64,000 nt of DNA, from contig JAIDXM010000086.1 in the NCBI GenBank assembly GCA_029058745.1, forward strand, positions 62,001-126,000, written 5' to 3'. Source of the stretch: Muribaculaceae bacterium. GTDB lineage: Bacteria; Bacteroidota; Bacteroidia; Bacteroidales; Muribaculaceae. Both the position numbers and the translations under genes were made by a program. The notes under the pieces were generated by a model that was given only the letters and a program-made list of their open reading frames with translations, was not told the DNA's origin and made no database searches. This document shows positions 60,516-64,000 of the stretch, piece after piece. How positions within the stretch are numbered: the first letter of the stretch is position 1; each line of letters opens with the position of its first letter.

Positions 60516-62618
60516 ATGGACTGCAGAGAGATTCTTCGCAGATATTACGGCTATTCCTCGTTCCGTAAGGGACAGGAGGAGATAATAGCGAGCGCCCTTG
60601 AGAAACGGGACTCCCTCGTGCTGATGCCCACCGGCGGTGGGAAGTCGCTGTGTTTCCAGATTCCGGCTCTCGCCATGCCGGGTTGCGCGATTGTGGTGTC
60701 GCCGCTAATTGCCCTGATGAACGACCAGGTGGCCGCGCTGAAGGCTAACGGAATCAGCGCAGAGGCCGTGCATTCCAATCAGGACGAGACGGTGAACCGC
60801 GACAACCTCTACCGCGCCTCCATCGGCGACGTGAAACTCCTTTACATTTCTCCGGAACGTCTCACCGCCGAATTTGAACGCATACGCGCCCACATCCCGG
60901 TCTCTCTTGTGGCCATCGACGAGGCTCATTGCATCTCGCAGTGGGGCCATGATTTCCGTCCTGTCTATACATCTCTCAGTGTCATCAAGGAGGCTATGCC
61001 CGACGTGCCTGTGATGGCCCTCACGGCCACCGCCGACCGCCTCACGCGTGCCGACATAGCCGGGGCTCTCGGACTGCGCGACCCGTTTGTGTGGGTGGGT
61101 TCGTTCGACCGTCCCAATCTCTCCCTGACAGTGCTCGCCGACCCGGGGAAGAAACAGCGGCTCAGGGTTATCGAGGCGTTTGTCAGGAAATACCGGCTCG
61201 ATTCGGGCATCGTGTATTGCCTGAGCCGTAAAAAGACAGAGGATATGCACAAGTCGCTCCTCGACATGGGGATAAAGTCGGTGTGCTATCACGCCGGACT
61301 CTCACCGGCCGACAGGGAAGCGGCCCAGAAGGCTTTCGTCAACGGGGAGGCGCAGGTGGTGTGTGCCACCATTGCCTTCGGGATGGGTATCGACAAGAGC
61401 AACATACGCTGGGTGGTCCATAACAACCTTCCGGGAAATATCGAGAGCTATTATCAGGAAATCGGGCGTGCCGGGCGCGACGGAATGCCGGCGGAGACTC
61501 TGATGTTCTATAATTACGGCGACGTCATCATGCGGCGCAATTTCGTGGAGGATTCCGGACAGCGGGAAATCAACGGGGAGAAACTCGACTTCATGCAGCG
61601 TTACGCGGAGGCTTCCGTGTGCCGACGGCGAATCCTGCTGAGCTATTTCAGCGAGGAGACGGTCACCGACTGCGGAAACTGCGACAACTGCCGGAATCCC
61701 CGCAAGCGGTTCGACGGCACAATCCTGGCGCAGAAGGCCCTCAGCGCGGTGATTCGCATAAACGCCCGGGAGGCCATGAATACGGTTATCGACATTCTCA
61801 GGGCTTCCAACCGTGCCGACATTATCCGGAAGGGGTACCATCAGATAAAGACTTACGGCGCGGGGCGTGACCTCGGCGCCCGTGAATGGCACAACTATCT
61901 GCTGCAGATGGTTCAGCTCGGTCTTTTTGAGGTGGCCTACGACGACAACCTGCACCTGCGCCCCACCCCTCTCGGCATGAAGGTGGTGAAGGGGCTGCAG
62001 AGGGTGGAGCTTGCCACTTTCGAGCCGCAGGAGCCTTGGATGAACAAGAGGAAGGGCTCGGAGATGAAGGACCCCGTGCGTCAGCTGTCGCCCGAGGAGA
62101 GGCTTATGGAACAGCTCAAGAGGGTGAGGATGGAACTTGCGAAGAAGGAGAACATAGCCCCGTATATGGTGTTTGCCGACACCTCTCTCGACGACATGGT
62201 GCGCAAGCGTCCTCTCGACATCGACGCGTTCCGGGAAATCAACGGGGCCGGTGTGCTAAAGACCGTGAAATATGGGAAATCGTTCATCTCGATAATCCGC
62301 AAGTTCGAGACCGGGAAAGCCGGGATGCCTGCCGGCACGAGCCAGAAGGAGACGCTGATGCTTTTCGAGGCGGGGATGGAGGCCGACCAGATCGCCGCCA
62401 TAAAGGATGTGTCGGTACCCACCGTCTATTCCCACCTCGCGCAATGGGCGGAAGAAGGGAAGGAAATCGACTTCCGCCGCCTCGTCACCGTCGAGGAACT
62501 CGACACCGTATGCTCCGTCTTCTCCAAAGACCCCGACAACGCCTACGAAATCCTCAAGACCCGATACTCCATCCCCAACCACATCATCCGCATCGCCCGT
62601 CTCGAAGCCTCCATCTGA
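60516..62618 (+). CDS. recQ: ATP-dependent DNA helicase RecQ
   Basis: A 700-residue 3'-5' DNA helicase for recombination and fork repair. Motif I is MPTGGGKS (37-44), the DEAH box is at 135-138, and motif VI is YYQEIGRAGRDG. The zinc-binding cysteines (SVCRRRILL, DCGNCDNC) and winged helix follow, then an HRDC-like region (about 520-600) and a C-terminal helical HTH_40-type domain (about 605-700). It is the last gene of the operon, two bases after the cytidylyltransferase gene, an odd partner for sugar genes that probably reflects transcriptional convenience. Very GC-rich with few AT codons. Confidence 0.95.
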   Translation: MDCREILRRYYGYSSFRKGQEEIIASALEKRDSLVLMPTGGGKSLCFQIPALAMPGCAIVVSPLIALMNDQVAALKANGISAEAVHSNQDETVNRDNLYRASIGDVKLLYISPERLTAEFERIRAHIPVSLVAIDEAHCISQWGHDFRPVYTSLSVIKEAMPDVPVMALTATADRLTRADIAGALGLRDPFVWVGSFDRPNLSLTVLADPGKKQRLRVIEAFVRKYRLDSGIVYCLSRKKTEDMHKSLLDMGIKSVCYHAGLSPADREAAQKAFVNGEAQVVCATIAFGMGIDKSNIRWVVHNNLPGNIESYYQEIGRAGRDGMPAETLMFYNYGDVIMRRNFVEDSGQREINGEKLDFMQRYAEASVCRRRILLSYFSEETVTDCGNCDNCRNPRKRFDGTILAQKALSAVIRINAREAMNTVIDILRASNRADIIRKGYHQIKTYGAGRDLGAREWHNYLLQMVQLGLFEVAYDDNLHLRPTPLGMKVVKGLQRVELATFEPQEPWMNKRKGSEMKDPVRQLSPEERLMEQLKRVRMELAKKENIAPYMVFADTSLDDMVRKRPLDIDAFREINGAGVLKTVKYGKSFISIIRKFETGKAGMPAGTSQKETLMLFEAGMEADQIAAIKDVSVPTVYSHLAQWAEEGKEIDFRRLVTVEELDTVCSVFSKDPDNAYEILKTRYSIPNHIIRIARLEASI

Positions 62619-62676
62619 CCCCATCCCGACACACCATTTGATTACCAATCACCTACACCCACATCCCGCCATCAAA

Positions 62677-62701
62677 CGTGCCGAAGGCACGTCCCTACAT
62701 T
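62677..62701 (+). repeat. REP-like palindrome, copy 1
   Basis: CGTGCC-GAA-GGCACG (62677-62691) is followed by TCCCTACATT. It is one of three related elements in the gap after recQ. Confidence 0.7.
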
Positions 62702-62736
62702 ATACCATATGCCGTCGGCGTGTTGAACCTGGTATC

Positions 62737-62778
62737 AAAAAAAAACAGGGTGCCGTAACCTCACGGCCACGACACCCT
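62737..62778 (-). terminator. Intrinsic terminator, minus strand
   Basis: On the minus strand AGGGTG and CCGT pair with ACGG and CACCCT (with a 6-base bulge), followed by G and nine T residues (62745-62737). It probably ends the transcript of the right-edge minus-strand gene, about 340 bases after its stop codon. Confidence 0.7.
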
Positions 62779-62930
62779 TCACGTACTACTTGTTTAACTT
62801 TTACATTTTTCAAATTCAATATTTAGCTCATATCAAGTGTAAACAAAGTATAGGGTTTCTGGTCTGAAAAAACCAACCACGTGATAAATATGTGTGCTAA
62901 ATCAATTATCTATACCTGTGCGAATCCTAC

Positions 62931-62943
62931 ATGCCAAAGGCAT
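62931..62943 (+). repeat. REP-like palindrome, copy 2 (diverged)
   Basis: ATGCC-AAA-GGCAT is followed by CTCCCTTCC, a diverged form of the TCCCTACATT tail seen in copies 1 and 3. Confidence 0.6.
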
Positions 62944-62982
62944 CTCCCTTCCCTCAGAAATGCAATTGGTAATCAGATTTAA

Positions 62983-63008
62983 CATGCCGGAGGCATGTCC
63001 CTACATTG
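62983..63008 (+). repeat. REP-like palindrome, copy 3
   Basis: CATGCC-GGA-GGCATG (62983-62997) is followed by TCCCTACATTG. It has the same arrangement as copy 1. No protein gene is evident in 62619-63114. Confidence 0.7.
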
Positions 63009-63114
63009 AGATTCGGGAAAAGGACGTGTGTATGGCACGTTTGATAGCGAGAAGGTTTGTAAGTACAGACACTTTCTGTCTCTACCATAATCAATTTTGA
63101 ACACATACTTAAAT

Positions 63115-64000
63115 TCATTTTCTTACAAAGGTTGTCTCCGCTGAATTGAAATACACGTTGAATATCTTTACCCGCGTGGTGCCGGTGCCGGCCACGATGG
63201 TCCTGAAACGGCATCTTACCCGATGGTCGGCATTGCTGCTCCCGATATCGAGCACCGACCCTTCCTTATCATCCCTGTATTTATACAGATACTCGTTATA
63301 TGTCACCGTCTTCACATATGAGATGGCCGGGACATTAGGGTCGAACAGCGACGGCCCTGTGGCCACCGTCAACGTTCCTACCGGGTTGTTCTCTATGTTC
63401 TGGGGATTGGCCTCTATCTGGAACTGCAACGGGAACACCGATTCCGGAATACCGTCGGGCAGGTTGAAATAAAGGGTGAACTCGTAAGCAGCCCCTGTCC
63501 CGACATTTTCCGACACATTCACTGTCGGCACATTTAAGATTCCTTTCTGCACCAGGAATCCCGACATGTCCCAAGGCACCCGCAACACAAACGTCACCAC
63601 CCGCTGGAGCCCGTTCCCGTCGGTTATCCTCAGCTTCTGCAGACGCGTCACCGCAGTCGGTGTCTTGGGTGTCACCTTCAGCACTATCTGGTCGCCGACG
63701 GTTGTCTGCGTCACACTCTTCACAACCTCCCCGGACTCCGGACTTGACAACGGCGCGTCGTCCTCGCCGAGCCATTGCATCTGCAGACGGTCGTTGGCTA
63801 CTGTCTTCGACCCTGTCACGTCGGTGATATACTGCATCGTGAGGTCGAAGGGTTTATCCTCCTCCACAAACACCACACTCGTGGTGCCCACAATCAGCAT
63901 ATTCTCACCGTCCGACACACTCGGCATGTTGCTTGTGCGCGTGTCGGCGGATATATTGTTGAACGTGACGCCGTCTATCGCATCCGCCACCGTGGGGGCC
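63115..64000 (-). CDS. Unrecognised surface or secreted protein (5' end outside window)
   Basis: An open minus-strand frame enters from the right edge and ends at 63115. The codon at 63990-63988 (GTG) is an internal valine in APTVADAIDG, not a start. The visible 295 residues are beta-rich, with Thr/Val repeats such as VVTFVLRVPWDMSGFLVQ, YEFTLYFNLPDGIPESVFPL and a C-terminal VRCRFRTIVAGTGTTRVKIF, ending FVRK. There is no cysteine and no type IX tail like those at 38-48 kb. It may be part of a large cell-surface or fimbria-associated protein, but I cannot assign a family. The only terminator seen lies about 340 bases downstream. Confidence 0.75.
   Translation of the reverse strand, partial: APTVADAIDGVTFNNISADTRTSNMPSVSDGENMLIVGTTSVVFVEEDKPFDLTMQYITDVTGSKTVANDRLQMQWLGEDDAPLSSPESGEVVKSVTQTTVGDQIVLKVTPKTPTAVTRLQKLRITDGNGLQRVVTFVLRVPWDMSGFLVQKGILNVPTVNVSENVGTGAAYEFTLYFNLPDGIPESVFPLQFQIEANPQNIENNPVGTLTVATGPSLFDPNVPAISYVKTVTYNEYLYKYRDDKEGSVLDIGSSNADHRVRCRFRTIVAGTGTTRVKIFNVYFNSAETTFVRK

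Noticed and set aside
62036..62641. A 201-codon plus-strand ORF overlapping the end of recQ
   Set aside because: It is in another frame of the GC-rich recQ gene and has the Arg/His-rich composition typical of such shadows.
62619..63114. Possible tRNA or small gene in the gap after recQ
   Set aside because: No tRNA arm signature was seen, and the 68-codon ORF at 62894-63100 runs through two REP-like palindromes.

Overview
The window looks like a chromosomal segment of a gut-type Bacteroidales bacterium, plausibly Muribaculaceae. The grounds are a SusC/SusD pair, secreted proteins with type IX-like C-terminal tails, a BspA-like leucine-rich-repeat protein, DUF4831 and DUF1573 families, a class III (firmicute-type) fructose bisphosphatase, and several promoters of the Bacteroidetes form TTG-N19/20-TAnnTTTG. 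No rRNA, tRNA, CRISPR array, transposase or integrase was seen. The family-level placement is inference.

Layout. 1-2.2 kb: the 5' part of a leucine-rich-repeat surface protein running off the left edge, preceded by a candidate structured RNA with its own promoter and terminator. 2.2-9.2 kb: housekeeping genes (hisF-hisIE, a YeiH-type transporter, and the operon nnr-DUF4831-xseA-xseB). 9.4-14 kb: a four-gene set matching the UDP-N,N'-diacetylbacillosamine route (PglF-, PglC-, PglD- and PglE-like). 14.2-15.3 kb: class II aldolase. 15.4-31.4 kb: a Wzx/Wzy-type surface polysaccharide locus in three arms. The plus arm holds flippase, polymerase, GT2, LicD, a nucleotidyltransferase/PLP-enzyme fusion, an ornithine cyclodeaminase homologue and a GT4. 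The minus arm holds Wza, Wzc kinase, CpsB phosphatase and a secreted TIM-barrel-like protein. The third arm is a Wzi-family protein plus a small lipoprotein. The PglC-like enzyme is the only visible initiating phosphoglycosyltransferase, so the 9.4-31 kb stretch may act as one glycan system.

31.4-37.6 kb: SDR, class III FBPase, RF2 and an acyl-CoA ligase. 37.9-47.7 kb: four large secreted proteins on the minus strand with similar C-terminal tails, the first a C10 (streptopain) protease, each followed by a hairpin. 48-53.8 kb: a minimal SusC-SusD-lipoprotein operon with a long structured leader. 53.8-56.5 kb: two DUF1573 proteins and MeaB. 56.6-62.6 kb: a GC-rich operon with an N-acyltransferase, a LegB-like sugar-nucleotide dehydratase, an ATP-grasp ligase, a CMP-nonulosonate-type cytidylyltransferase and RecQ. 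62.6-64 kb: a cluster of REP-like palindromes and the 3' part of an unrecognised surface protein running off the right edge.

Best leads for undescribed biology: the nucleotidyltransferase/PLP fusion with LicD and the cyclodeaminase homologue (possible zwitterionic phospho-amine decoration); the dehydratase/ATP-grasp/CMP-transferase set lacking a nonulosonate synthase; the structured RNA at 1734-2012; and the switch-like leader before susC.
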